Positions 8,030-15,285 of a stretch of 64,000 bases of DNA are shown one piece after another. Source of the DNA: Shinella zoogloeoides (lineage in GTDB: Bacteria; Pseudomonadota; Alphaproteobacteria; Rhizobiales; Rhizobiaceae); assembly GCF_003574625.1 (NCBI RefSeq), contig NZ_QNUJ01000015.1, forward strand, positions 1 to 64,000, given 5' to 3'. Within the stretch, counting starts at the first letter, position 1; every line of letters begins with the position of its first letter. The notes under the pieces are model-generated. The model made no database searches. It had not been told where the DNA came from and saw nothing but the letters and a program-made list of their open reading frames with translations. Both the position numbers and the translations under genes were made by a program.

Positions 8030-8962
8030 TTGACAATGTGCTACCTGCGCACTTTGTCGAAGCCGCGCACTTCCCTACAAGGGAGTGACGAACCATCGAG
8101 CAACCCGCGTCGACTCACCGTATTTCCAATATCCATTCTGGAATACGGACATGAATCAAACGCTTTAGCAGCTAGCAACTTGTCCGATCAGAAGCCTATT
8201 ACATCTGTCCGAGTTCAACTGAAAAAACCAAAATCAGAGAAGGCCCTTCGCGCTGAACGTGTCCGGGAGTGGGAGCTCCGCGAGGGCCGATCCTTTGAAG
8301 ACACCGTTGCTCACATGATCGCCATTACTCTGGCGTGTTTTGGGGAAAACCCTAAGCATTTTTCTCGTGAGATCGAACGAGCACAAAGAAATTTTGAGTT
8401 TTTCTTAAACCAAATTCAAATGGGCATGAGCGACAGCCTGCATGAATGTATAGATCGAGAACTTGGATATTCAGATTCAATACGAAAAATTGATGCCGAA
8501 GAATGGAAAGAATCCTATAATATTATTATGGAAATAGATAAATTACTTGATAGAATTCCAAAAAAGAAACTAGCAATTATCTCCAATCATCTTGAGAATT
8601 ACGGCTATGCCAATCTCACAAAGATCGTTCGCCCATCGATCAGAAGAAGCAGAATAATGTCACTAAACCGGAAGAGGCGTTATGAACTGCGCGGAAGCAA
8701 ACGAACGCCAGTATCCACATTGGCATTGGCACTATTCGACAATTTAGAATGGCGACTGAATTGTAATCTTGCACGCTCTTTTGCTATAGCGCCATCGAAG
8801 GAGGAGCTTAAGCGCCATCCGGAGCGCAAATCCGTCCGCGATTTTGTCGGCCTCGACGCAAAACTTATTTTTCGGGTAGTGTGCACCGTAAAACCCAATG
8901 CAGTGATAGATACCGTTCAAAGCGCGCTAAAGGCCATGCCCTCTCAAAAGTCCGAGAAATAA
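8030..8962 (+). CDS. Hypothetical protein, AT-rich island gene
   Basis: I do not recognise this 310-residue product. It is rich in Lys, Arg, Glu and Ile, predicted soluble and helical, with a basic central part (IRRSRIMSLNRKRRYELRGSKR, about residues 205-226). There is no signal peptide or membrane helix. Start choice is uncertain: TTG at 8030 or ATG at 8036, with TTGACA at 8030-8035 that could instead be a -35 box. Codon use is AT-rich and unlike the flanking core genes, which supports recent acquisition. It is the first gene inside the left end of the island. Confidence 0.6.
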   Translation: MTMCYLRTLSKPRTSLQGSDEPSSNPRRLTVFPISILEYGHESNALAASNLSDQKPITSVRVQLKKPKSEKALRAERVREWELREGRSFEDTVAHMIAITLACFGENPKHFSREIERAQRNFEFFLNQIQMGMSDSLHECIDRELGYSDSIRKIDAEEWKESYNIIMEIDKLLDRIPKKKLAIISNHLENYGYANLTKIVRPSIRRSRIMSLNRKRRYELRGSKRTPVSTLALALFDNLEWRLNCNLARSFAIAPSKEELKRHPERKSVRDFVGLDAKLIFRVVCTVKPNAVIDTVQSALKAMPSQKSEK

Positions 8963-8987
8963 CGCCAATTTGACGTTTTTTTGCCGA
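8961..8987 (+). terminator. Possible terminator after the 8030 gene
   Basis: A near-palindrome AACGCCAATTTGACGTT is followed directly by a run of T, overlapping the stop codon. The stem is short, so this is only a candidate. Confidence 0.35.
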
Positions 8988-9087
8988 TCCAGATGTTGTG
9001 GCATCAGGCCCATTTTTGTTGTGAATAGGGGGTCCCAGCAACAAAGGGACACACTATGACACAGGCATCAATGAAACTCTCCGACTG

Positions 9088-9276
9088 CTGCGCGTGCGGC
9101 AGATCGTCAAGCCGGACGGCATGCTTCCCATTTGCCGTTCCACTTTCTACCAAATGGTGAATCGTGGCCTTATTTCCGAGGGCATTCGCCTCGGTGCACG
9201 TACCCGTGTTTGGCGGGCTTCCGAAATCGCTAACCTGATCAATGGCCTCGAAAGCAAGGCAGGTGGCGATGTCTAA
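9088..9276 (+). CDS. AlpA-like helix-turn-helix regulator
   Basis: The readable frame LLRVRQIVKPDGMLPICRSTFYQMV...GIRLGARTRVWRASEI matches the AlpA / excisionase-like winged helix pattern: LLR..qv, then an HTH with srSTfYqmv, then i.Lg.R.vgWr.sEi. Such small proteins control integrase or excision on P4-like islands. No ATG lies in frame; a GTG at 9094 would cut off part of the first strand and CTG at 9088 is another option. An ATG at 9056 with a good AAAGGGA site is two bases out of frame, so a frameshift or non-AUG start is possible. Confidence 0.55.
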   Translation: MRVRQIVKPDGMLPICRSTFYQMVNRGLISEGIRLGARTRVWRASEIANLINGLESKAGGDV

Positions 9277-9367
9277 GCTGAAGCTGAACCTTCGCGGGAC
9301 TTTCACGTCCCGCCCCTTCGTGAAGGCTGCCGGAATGCGTCCGTGCGGAGGCCAGAACGATGGCTAA
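9269..9367 (+). CDS. Possible 32-residue leader peptide
   Basis: ATG 9269 lies inside the end of the AlpA-like gene and the frame ends at TAA 9365-9367, inside the start of the next gene (ATG 9360). The translation begins MSKLKLNLRGTFTSRPF and is basic. The nested overlaps suggest translational coupling, but with no homology this remains speculative. Confidence 0.25.
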   Translation: MSKLKLNLRGTFTSRPFVKAAGMRPCGGQNDG

Positions 9368-10787
9368 GAAATCGGATAATCCGAAAACTAACGAGGCTGC
9401 ATTGTCCACTGTCGAAGCCATAAACATGCTTCGCGCCGACTACGCAGCCGCAGATAAGGCACACCGCAAGCGTGTGCGAGCAAACATCTGTGAAGCGTAC
9501 GAACTGGGTTTGCAACTCAAGAAGAGCCCGCGCATGCCCGCCGGAGCCTCGACTGAGGTGAGCGTTACGGCAATGGCGCCACCGGTACTCGGACAGGAGT
9601 ATGCCCCGATACCGTTTAAGGCAGCCACGGCCCAGGAATTGTTTGCTCAGTTGGTGTTCCAACCGGAAGAGCCGATTGTTATGCTCTTCATGGTGTTTGG
9701 CCGAGGACAAGCGGGCGTTTTCCCTCACCAAGCGACCTTTCGGTTCAAGGGAAACGAACCTGACTGGATCGTACCAGCCACATCACCGTCTGCATATCCG
9801 GCGCTCAGCCGGGCCTTTCTGGAATGTCGCACTGAGCTAAACAAGTTCGGACACCGCATCTTTAGCTCCGTTGAAAGCAGCGCGACGTCCCCGTTCGCCA
9901 TGGACCAAAACACATCGACTAACCTAAACGCCGCGATGCCTTTAGGAACAGAGCATGGAGCGGCCGACGAGAAATCGGACGACACAGAGCTCTCAGCCGG
10001 GAGTACCACATCAGGCCGCTGGGCCTTCACGCACCACGAGGAAGACTGGGGTAACGTGTGCGTCGTCGAGGTGAAGAGGGATAATCTCCAGATCGGTTTC
10101 ATGGCCACACCCGGCTTGGAAAAGATCGCCTATATCGAGGGCCTGGATGTCCAATCTGCGAATGCAGTTTGGCAGGTAGACGCCAACAAGGCGTATCCCC
10201 TCAGAGGCGAACGCAGCGACTATTTCGGCTTCCTTGCATTTGATGTTCCTTCGCCGAATTTTATCGAAGAGGTGATGCAAGGTACCACGCTCAACATCTC
10301 GGTGATCGGCAAGGCCAAGTATGCGATCGACGTTTCTTCCGCTCGTAAGGCGTTTACGCAGTTCGTTGATTGTCATTCGAAGGGTGGGGCAACGGCAAAA
10401 GCCGGGGCGGCCGCGTCTGCCGCAGCGTGTTTGGATGTTCGCGACCAAGCTCAGCTGGTTTTCTCCGGTCGGTTGACGCAAAGCGTATTTCCAGGGCCGC
10501 CAAACTACGAATCCATCGACGCCGGCGACAAGGCCGAGACCGCTTTTCTGTTGGGCTTGACCCAGCCTATCTGTGCTTCCGGAGACGAGTTTCTTTCCTC
10601 AAATGAGGAGATCAGCACGATACACGTCTATTCGGACGACCCGCAGACCGCTGTCGAGCTGGAGCGGCTGGCTGATCAAGAGGTGCGTATCGTTGGGTCC
10701 GAAGCTTTTGGCTCGCATACTGGACACCATCGAGCACGGCTGGTGGTCCACGTCAGGTCCGCAGAACCAATCCAACTCAACCGATGA
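9360..10787 (+). CDS. Hypothetical protein with C-terminal DUF4431-like domain
   Basis: This 475-residue protein has no signal peptide. The N-terminal 60 residues are helical and charged (YAAADKAHRKRVRANICEAYELG), resembling other island proteins. A middle region is of unknown fold. The C-terminal 115 residues (LVFSGRLTQSVFPGPPNYES, GDKAETAFLLGLTQPICASGDEF, then VRIVGSEAF, HRARLVVHV) recall the DUF4431 beta-barrel domain found in bacterial secreted or lipoprotein-like proteins. This is recognition from memory, not a search. It sits between the AlpA-like gene and a 56-codon frame that overlaps its stop by ATGA. Confidence 0.6.
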   Translation: MAKKSDNPKTNEAALSTVEAINMLRADYAAADKAHRKRVRANICEAYELGLQLKKSPRMPAGASTEVSVTAMAPPVLGQEYAPIPFKAATAQELFAQLVFQPEEPIVMLFMVFGRGQAGVFPHQATFRFKGNEPDWIVPATSPSAYPALSRAFLECRTELNKFGHRIFSSVESSATSPFAMDQNTSTNLNAAMPLGTEHGAADEKSDDTELSAGSTTSGRWAFTHHEEDWGNVCVVEVKRDNLQIGFMATPGLEKIAYIEGLDVQSANAVWQVDANKAYPLRGERSDYFGFLAFDVPSPNFIEEVMQGTTLNISVIGKAKYAIDVSSARKAFTQFVDCHSKGGATAKAGAAASAAACLDVRDQAQLVFSGRLTQSVFPGPPNYESIDAGDKAETAFLLGLTQPICASGDEFLSSNEEISTIHVYSDDPQTAVELERLADQEVRIVGSEAFGSHTGHHRARLVVHVRSAEPIQLNR

Positions 10788-10954
10788 ATGAAGTGCTGGG
10801 TACCGTGCTTGGTCCAGACCAGCACAAGTCTACGCAGTGGCTCCAGAAACGAGTGAATGCTGGCTTTGTTCTGAGGAGCCATGCTCACGCCACTGCTGGA
10901 GGCGTGGAAGCGATACAGCCCTCCCTAGCGCGATGTAGATTCCGCGAAGGGTGA
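10784..10954 (+). CDS. Possible 56-residue small protein
   Basis: The start ATG overlaps the stop of the DUF4431-like gene (ATGA), and the frame runs to TGA 10952-10954. The product MNEVLGTVLGPDQHKSTQWL... is unrecognised. Only the coupling supports it. Confidence 0.3.
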   Translation: MNEVLGTVLGPDQHKSTQWLQKRVNAGFVLRSHAHATAGGVEAIQPSLARCRFREG

Positions 10955-11063
10955 GTTGACTCCACCGCAAAACAGAACATATTAGGAACAAACCGGCGAT
11001 GCCTGCCGCTCACTTTAATCCGACTTTCCCCCCGACTGTGGTATCTCACAGGAGAGTAACGAC

Positions 11064-11261
11064 GTGCGCCCGCTCGAAAGACAATATGAGAACCCAAGCG
11101 AGATCGACAATACGCTGGCATGGCATAATGGTGACGCCCGCGCTGCTATAGCCACACTTCTTGCCGATTGCGCTTATCTACGTTGGCAACTCGACCTAGC
11201 GAAGCGGGCTATGAGCCATGGTTTCAGCAGAGGTTGGCACCCCAAGCTATTGCGCGATTGA
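11064..11261 (+). CDS. Small hypothetical protein
   Basis: This frame of 65 residues starts with GTG, preceded by GGAGAG nine bases upstream. The product is MRPLERQYENPSEIDNTLAWHNGDARAAIATLLADC..., with an amphipathic helix in the middle and a basic end. It resembles small accessory proteins of rhizobial islands in length and in the WHNGDARAAI pattern, but I cannot name a family. Confidence 0.45.
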   Translation: MRPLERQYENPSEIDNTLAWHNGDARAAIATLLADCAYLRWQLDLAKRAMSHGFSRGWHPKLLRD

Positions 11262-11432
11262 ATGTGGTAATCTCTGGCGCCGGACGGTGAGACTCTAATG
11301 TCCCACTTGGCAAACGCAGGTGCTACCTTCGGCAATCGCCCTCAGTGGTGTAGGCGGCCTCCGCACGTGCTTTGATGCGTGGGATACGGTAACAAGGGAC
11401 AACAACAGGTGGATCGTTAGGAAAATGCCGCG

Positions 11433-11582
11433 ATGACGCTTTTCTACGCTGTATCCGCTCCAGGAATCATATCGGCGATCCTCGCTTTATCTCGTCCCAC
11501 AATATGAGCGATGCTCCTTGCTGGCAGCATGAATATTGCGGCGGCCATCTTGGCATGGAGTGTCTATTTCACCGCTGAATAA
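11433..11582 (+). pseudogene. Small two-helix membrane protein split by an in-frame stop
   Basis: ATG 11433 gives a hydrophobic helix (MTLFYAVSAPGIISAILALS). It meets TGA at 11505-11507 and continues in the same frame with a second hydrophobic helix (AMLLAGSMNIAAAILAWSVYF) to TAA 11580-11582. Two matched helices in one frame suggest one small membrane protein gene interrupted by a nonsense change. This would otherwise be a stretch of about 370 bases (11262-11626) with nothing else visible. Confidence 0.3.
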
Positions 11583-11662
11583 TTCCTCGCGATGTCATCT
11601 CTTTACCGTTTACGAATATACAACTCATGCTACAGTCGCCTTGGGATGAAGAGGACGCTGGG

Positions 11663-11857
11663 ATGCAAAAATCAAACGACAACGCCGACAGCGCACTCTG
11701 GCTGAAAATGCGAGAAACAGCCGAGCGAATGATGAGGGCCGGAAAACCTGCTGCTGAAGCAAAAGAGGCCTTAATCGAGATCATACAGGACCACCTTGAT
11801 CCCGCCGCGAAGCCTTTGGGCTTGTCGTCTCCACACCCTGCAAAAACCAACCATTAA
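11663..11857 (+). CDS. Small hypothetical protein
   Basis: From ATG 11663 (longer alternative at 11627) the product is 64 residues: MQKSNDNADSALWLKMRETAERMMRAGKPAAEAKEALIEI... It is helical and charged, with a Pro-rich end. GAGGACGCTGGG upstream may serve as a ribosome binding site. No family was recognised. It is one of several small ORFs in the middle of the island. Confidence 0.45.
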   Translation: MQKSNDNADSALWLKMRETAERMMRAGKPAAEAKEALIEIIQDHLDPAAKPLGLSSPHPAKTNH

Positions 11858-11921
11858 CAATCAACAATTGTCAGGGCGGCAATCCTAACGCAACGTAAGC
11901 TGCTCAACGGAGGCTGGCTTC

Positions 11922-12125
11922 ATGCCCCATCGCACCAAGAAGGACGCCCAAGTGAGGCTTGATCTCGGCGTGGCCCGAGTTAGCGCTCTCGAAGGGGATA
12001 CCCCCCGTGAATCGCTCGAAGCGCTCAAGACGCATCTTGAGAATGTCGATGCGCTTGAGCGCTCAGAAAAGCTTGCGGCAAACGATGAATCTGCCGGCCT
12101 CGCCCGCAAGAAAACCTGCGAGTAG
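11922..12125 (+). CDS. Small hypothetical protein
   Basis: This 67-residue, highly charged frame starts MPHRTKKDAQVRLDLGVARV and is predicted to be mostly helical, with Leu/Glu-rich segments that could form a short coiled coil (ESLEALKTHLENVDALERSEKL). CGGAGG lies 11 bases before the ATG. It converges with the minus-strand small gene at 12139. Function unknown. Confidence 0.45.
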   Translation: MPHRTKKDAQVRLDLGVARVSALEGDTPRESLEALKTHLENVDALERSEKLAANDESAGLARKKTCE

Positions 12126-12138
12126 ATAGGTAACCGCA

Positions 12139-12369
12139 TTATCGGCCACGGTGCTTTTGAGTCTGCTTCACACCGGTCTGCAGATCAAGGACGTGGGTTC
12201 GCGCCATGTCGAGAAGGTGAGCGAGAAACCAGTCAACCTCCGCTGCCTGACTGTGCATGTCCTTCAAAAGCGATGCCTGGAAGGCAAACACTTCCAATGC
12301 AGTAGGCGCCGCACGTTCTCGTGGCTGGCCCCCGGCCCTTACCTGTTTAAGTCTGGGCATCTCATTCAT
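12139..12369 (-). CDS. Small hypothetical protein with strong RBS
   Basis: The 76-residue product (MNEMPRLKQVRAGGQPRERA...) has an aromatic and acidic helical middle (QAAEVDWFLAHLLDMARTHV). It is preceded on the minus strand by GAGGAGGAAAAA directly before the ATG at 12369, among the strongest ribosome binding sites in the island, which argues that it is expressed. No family was recognised. The Pro/Arg-rich N-terminus and amphipathic helices could fit a small regulatory or partner protein, but this is speculation. Confidence 0.5.
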   Translation of the reverse strand: MNEMPRLKQVRAGGQPRERAAPTALEVFAFQASLLKDMHSQAAEVDWFLAHLLDMARTHVLDLQTGVKQTQKHRGR

Positions 12370-12559
12370 TTTTTCCTCCTCGGAATAGCGAGATCCGACA
12401 ACTTTAACGGTACAGAAGACCTAACAGTCATCAATTCCGATTAATGAAGGATGAAATATTGCACGCATAGGGATTGTAATAACGCGCGACACAATTATCG
12501 TATACAGATACGTCAAAGTTTCGTTAACAATATGAGGATGCGAGCAAGCTTACCCGGAC
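12370..12559. other. AT-rich intergenic gap
   Basis: No coding frame is convincing here. The AT-rich stretch probably holds the promoter of the minus-strand gene at 12139. The next 125 bases are an outer-membrane protein remnant, described separately. Confidence 0.5.
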
Positions 12560-12687
12560 TTAGAACTTAAAAGTCACACCAATCCGAAGGTCACTTGTCC
12601 GAAGATTGATCCTGCTCTCCTCCGCAGGAAAACCCCGGATGTCATATCGCGCCTCACCGAAGTCAGCATATCGGTAGATCAGCGAAA
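12560..12687 (-). pseudogene. C-terminal remnant of an Omp25/31-like outer membrane protein
   Basis: The minus strand reads LIYRYADFGEARYDIRGF, later LRTSDLRIGVTFKF, then TAA at 12560-12562. Alternating strands, YRYADFG (compare YLYADYG in the intact porin at 20845-21585) and the terminal Phe are hallmarks of the last strands of Omp25/31 barrels. Only about 41 codons remain and an in-frame TGA lies just upstream at 12688-12690, so this is a truncated fragment. It shows that the island has absorbed and lost other genes. Confidence 0.65.
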
Positions 12688-12704
12688 ATCAGAGGAATTT
12701 ACGC

Positions 12705-13304
12705 ATGTCTGATACGATGGTTGCCAAGTTATCTGCTGAAATTAGTGCCCGAATGATTGATGAGCCTGCACTACCTATTGAATACGCCTCCAGCAGCAGT
12801 CTGGAAACATTGATTGCCGACTTTGTAGAACAAGGCGTTGCAGAAAGGGGATACCTAACATCCGGCGACCTGAAACGGGTAGCGTTCGTGAAAAACGGTG
12901 AGAAACTCTCGAATAAGACGAAAAATGCTCTGGCTTCCAATACGGAAGAAGCTGTTCGTCAATTCACAAAAATGGCTCTTAGTGCAAGTAATCCAGAGTT
13001 TGCCGTTCGAATTCTACTAGGACTTGATGGTGTACGCCTTCCAACCGCCTCTTGCATACTCGCGTGGACGCTGCCTCATAAGTGGCCGGTGATTGATGTG
13101 CGATCATGGAGAAGTATCGCACGGCTAAGCCATGGACAGGTGGAGGAAAAGATGATCGGTGGCCTGAAGGTAAGGCATTGGATTGCTTACAATAAAATTG
13201 TTCAGTCAGTGGCCATTATTACTAATCGGACACCGCAAGAAATTGATGTCTGGCTTTATTCATATGATAAGAAGACCAAGAAAGCAAATAGGAAAGGAAT
13301 ATAG
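12705..13304 (+). CDS. Helix-hairpin-helix-like hypothetical protein
   Basis: The 199-residue product is soluble. A central stretch, residues about 103-135 (LLGLDGVRLPTASCILAWTLPHKWPVIDVRSWRSI), resembles the HhH hairpin plus Asp region of HhH-GPD glycosylases (GVGPATASAIL...FPVIDVR). The glycosylase zinc or iron-sulfur site is absent and the rest does not match known base-excision enzymes. A DNA-binding or repair-like role is inferred only. GC is low compared with core genes. The frame is preceded by AGAGGAAT near the start. Confidence 0.55.
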   Translation: MSDTMVAKLSAEISARMIDEPALPIEYASSSSLETLIADFVEQGVAERGYLTSGDLKRVAFVKNGEKLSNKTKNALASNTEEAVRQFTKMALSASNPEFAVRILLGLDGVRLPTASCILAWTLPHKWPVIDVRSWRSIARLSHGQVEEKMIGGLKVRHWIAYNKIVQSVAIITNRTPQEIDVWLYSYDKKTKKANRKGI

Positions 13305-13472
13305 AACTGGAGATTTCTTACGAGAGGGTATTTAGAATCCTTCGTGCGACCTTTTTCCCCATGGGTACTTTCGGTCTGACGACCTCTAAACGTCGCTCAT
13401 CTCTGCAGATAATCTTTTTAAACAACTTTCGCCATCTCCGAAGGACCTAAAGGGGATGGGAATTTGTCCATA

Positions 13473-13486
13473 AGGATATACCTTGT
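13473..13486 (+). repeat. Left copy of a 14-bp repeat flanking the recombinase
   Basis: AGGATATACCTTGT matches 14218-14231 (AGGGTATACCTTGT) at 13 of 14 positions. The two copies bracket the serine recombinase gene in the same orientation. Confidence 0.45.
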
Positions 13487-13549
13487 CGAACATCGGAGCT
13501 GTTCGAAATTAATGGGTCTATATGGCTCGAAGATTGCAATCGGACGGCG

Positions 13550-14116
13550 TCACGTGGAATTTCCGGTTACTCTGTGGGCACTCAAAATCCGATACACCTG
13601 CATACGCGAGCACGAAGCGCGCTCTGCGATTGCCGTGACACCCAAACCATGACAGTCTAGGTCACGGATTAGCGTGTAATCAATACGCTGACGACCGCCT
13701 TTGTAGACGCCCGCAGACTTGGCTCGCTCAATCCCCTCCTTTTGCCGCTCCTTTATGAAGCGGCGCTCCATTTGGGCGACCATGCCAAGGACCGTCAGAA
13801 TGATGTGCCCCATCTCCCCTCGGGTGGACACATGAGGATCGAGCACCGTCACGAATGCGCCTCGCTCCTGACACTCGTGCACGATGCTCAGAACGTCGCG
13901 CGTGTCGCGGCCAAGGCGATCCAAGCGTGTTACGACCAGCTCGTCTCCATGGTGAAGGAATTCTAAGACTGTCGAGAGCTCGTTACGGCCTTCGCGGCTT
14001 GCGCCCGACATTTTTTCTGACCGAATGATTTCGCAGCCCTCGGCCCGAAGCCGGTCAAGCTGCCCTTCTAAATCCTGATCGCCTGTGCTGACGCGTGCGT
14101 AGCCAATTCGAGCCAT
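13550..14116 (-). CDS. Serine recombinase (resolvase/invertase family)
   Basis: From ATG 14116 the protein has 188 residues and starts MARIGYARVSTGDQDLEGQL. Ser10 is the nucleophile in the YARVST motif, and the catalytic arginine region is ELVVTRLDRLGRDTRDVL. The long E helix (QMERRFIKERQKEGIERAKSAG) and a C-terminal helix-turn-helix (VTAIAERASCSRMQVYRIL) complete a small resolvase of the Tn3/Hin type. It would cut and rejoin DNA at a res-like site, possibly in the gap on its 5' side. No matching transposase is present. Confidence 0.9.
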   Translation of the reverse strand: MARIGYARVSTGDQDLEGQLDRLRAEGCEIIRSEKMSGASREGRNELSTVLEFLHHGDELVVTRLDRLGRDTRDVLSIVHECQERGAFVTVLDPHVSTRGEMGHIILTVLGMVAQMERRFIKERQKEGIERAKSAGVYKGGRQRIDYTLIRDLDCHGLGVTAIAERASCSRMQVYRILSAHRVTGNST

Positions 14117-14152
14117 GTGTGTAACTTCGACCTTTAGGCCCGAGGCTACCCT

Positions 14153-14192
14153 GTCACAAATAGCCGACGTCAACCCAGATGTGACGGCGGCG
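14153..14192 (+). repeat. 40-bp repeat, copy A
   Basis: This stretch matches 21774-21813 at 34 of 40 positions, beginning with an identical GTCACAAATAGC. The A copy also ends in a dyad: GTCACA at the left and TGTGAC at 14181-14186. It lies in the upstream region of the serine recombinase gene, where a res or operator site would be expected. Confidence 0.6.
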
Positions 14193-14217
14193 GGTGTAAC
14201 GCCGAAGCGGTCACGCG

Positions 14218-14231
14218 AGGGTATACCTTGT
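14218..14231 (+). repeat. Right copy of a 14-bp repeat flanking the recombinase
   Basis: AGGGTATACCTTGT; partner of 13473-13486. It contains the palindrome GTATAC. Confidence 0.45.
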
Positions 14232-14303
14232 TGCTAGCCATCAAGGGCTTTTGGTACTCGCATTCCGCTCCATTAAGTTTTCCTTGTGCAAATAAATAAG
14301 TCT

Positions 14304-14323
14304 CCTCACCCGATTAGGTGAGG
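14304..14323 (+). promoter_or_regulatory. 20-bp dyad upstream of the surface lipoprotein gene
   Basis: CCTCACC-cgatta-GGTGAGG is a perfect 7-bp inverted repeat, 65 bp before the lipoprotein start codon. The 20-bp span and position fit an operator for a dimeric helix-turn-helix regulator such as the LuxR-type protein encoded at 16580. It could also be a simple hairpin in the leader. Neither is tested. Confidence 0.4.
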
Positions 14324-14388
14324 CGTCGCGGAAAAATACAACTTCTATTTGGATACCCAGGTTGAAAACGGTACCGATAGGAGCAGGG

Positions 14389-15285
14389 ATGTATTCTTAC
14401 CGTAAAATCGCGCTACTCAGCTGTTTTGTAGCGCCACTGGCATTAGTGGGATGTGGAGGCGGATCTGGCGGACCCGGCGCAAAAACGCTTGATTTCCAAT
14501 CGTTCTCCGCGATTTCCACGAATCCGAAGAATCGTACCAAGTTCGAGGGGAATGGACTTGAGACGACCAATCAGGGAGATGAAGATCTGAGCACTCAGAC
14601 TTCGTCGCCGGTAACGGCTTATGTTACTGTGGACGGGAACCGGGAAATTACGTCTGTATCCTTGAAGACCGCTAATGATCCCCAGGAAAGCGTTTGGAAC
14701 GCAAACAACTCGACGGCCGATTATTCGACTGATGGGAAGTTGTTAATTGCCACAACCAACAACGGAAAGCGCACCGTCGTCGTTGGGTCACCGGACGATA
14801 ACGGGTTCGAATACCAGACTTATGGTGCCTGGGTGGACACTAACTTTTCGCCGGATGCCCATATGGGCGGCTTCAGCGTTGGCAAGGAAACGACCCAAGC
14901 GGAGTTGGATGCTCTTAACCTCAGCTCGACTGAAACCTTCACAGGTACTGCTGGCGGCATTTACTACGATGGCACCAACTATGACGTGATGAGTGCCGAC
15001 GCCCAGCTGAATGTTAATTTTGCTACCGCAAAGGCAGATTTCACGACGTCGAGCTCCAAGCTTGAGAATGGCGGTTCAAACAACGGTTTGAATATGTCTG
15101 CCACTGGCATGGACGTCGTGGGACGCTCCTTCTCCGGAACTGTCGGTACCACGGGGGGAATGTCGGGCACAGTTGATGGCCGCTTCTACGGTTCGGGAGC
15201 CGAAGAAGTCGGCGGTGCTTTTGTTCTGAATGATGGTTCCCCAGGTGGCGCGGTGCTGACGGGCGGTTACGGCGCCAAGCGATAA
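14389..15285 (+). CDS. Surface lipoprotein, TbpB-barrel-like (type XI secretion cargo)
   Basis: The ATG at 14389 is preferred, preceded by AGGAG. It gives a 298-residue protein with a signal peptide and lipobox LVGC (Cys22), followed by a Gly/Ser-rich linker. The C-terminal part, about residues 210-298, has the pattern of the TbpB-type eight-strand barrel: FTTSSSKLENG, GMSGTVDGRFYGSGAEEVGG, and a GAVLTGGYGAKR ending. In TbpB, HpuA, hemophilin and related cargo this barrel is recognised by Slam. The gene overlaps the Slam gene by one base (TAATG). The ligand is unknown; no haem- or transferrin-binding motif can be claimed. Confidence 0.75.
   Translation: MYSYRKIALLSCFVAPLALVGCGGGSGGPGAKTLDFQSFSAISTNPKNRTKFEGNGLETTNQGDEDLSTQTSSPVTAYVTVDGNREITSVSLKTANDPQESVWNANNSTADYSTDGKLLIATTNNGKRTVVVGSPDDNGFEYQTYGAWVDTNFSPDAHMGGFSVGKETTQAELDALNLSSTETFTGTAGGIYYDGTNYDVMSADAQLNVNFATAKADFTTSSSKLENGGSNNGLNMSATGMDVVGRSFSGTVGTTGGMSGTVDGRFYGSGAEEVGGAFVLNDGSPGGAVLTGGYGAKR

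Noticed and set aside
14284-14312. Sigma70 promoter upstream of the lipoprotein gene (TTGTGC as -35)
   Set aside because: No acceptable -10 hexamer at a proper distance; only the dyad was kept.
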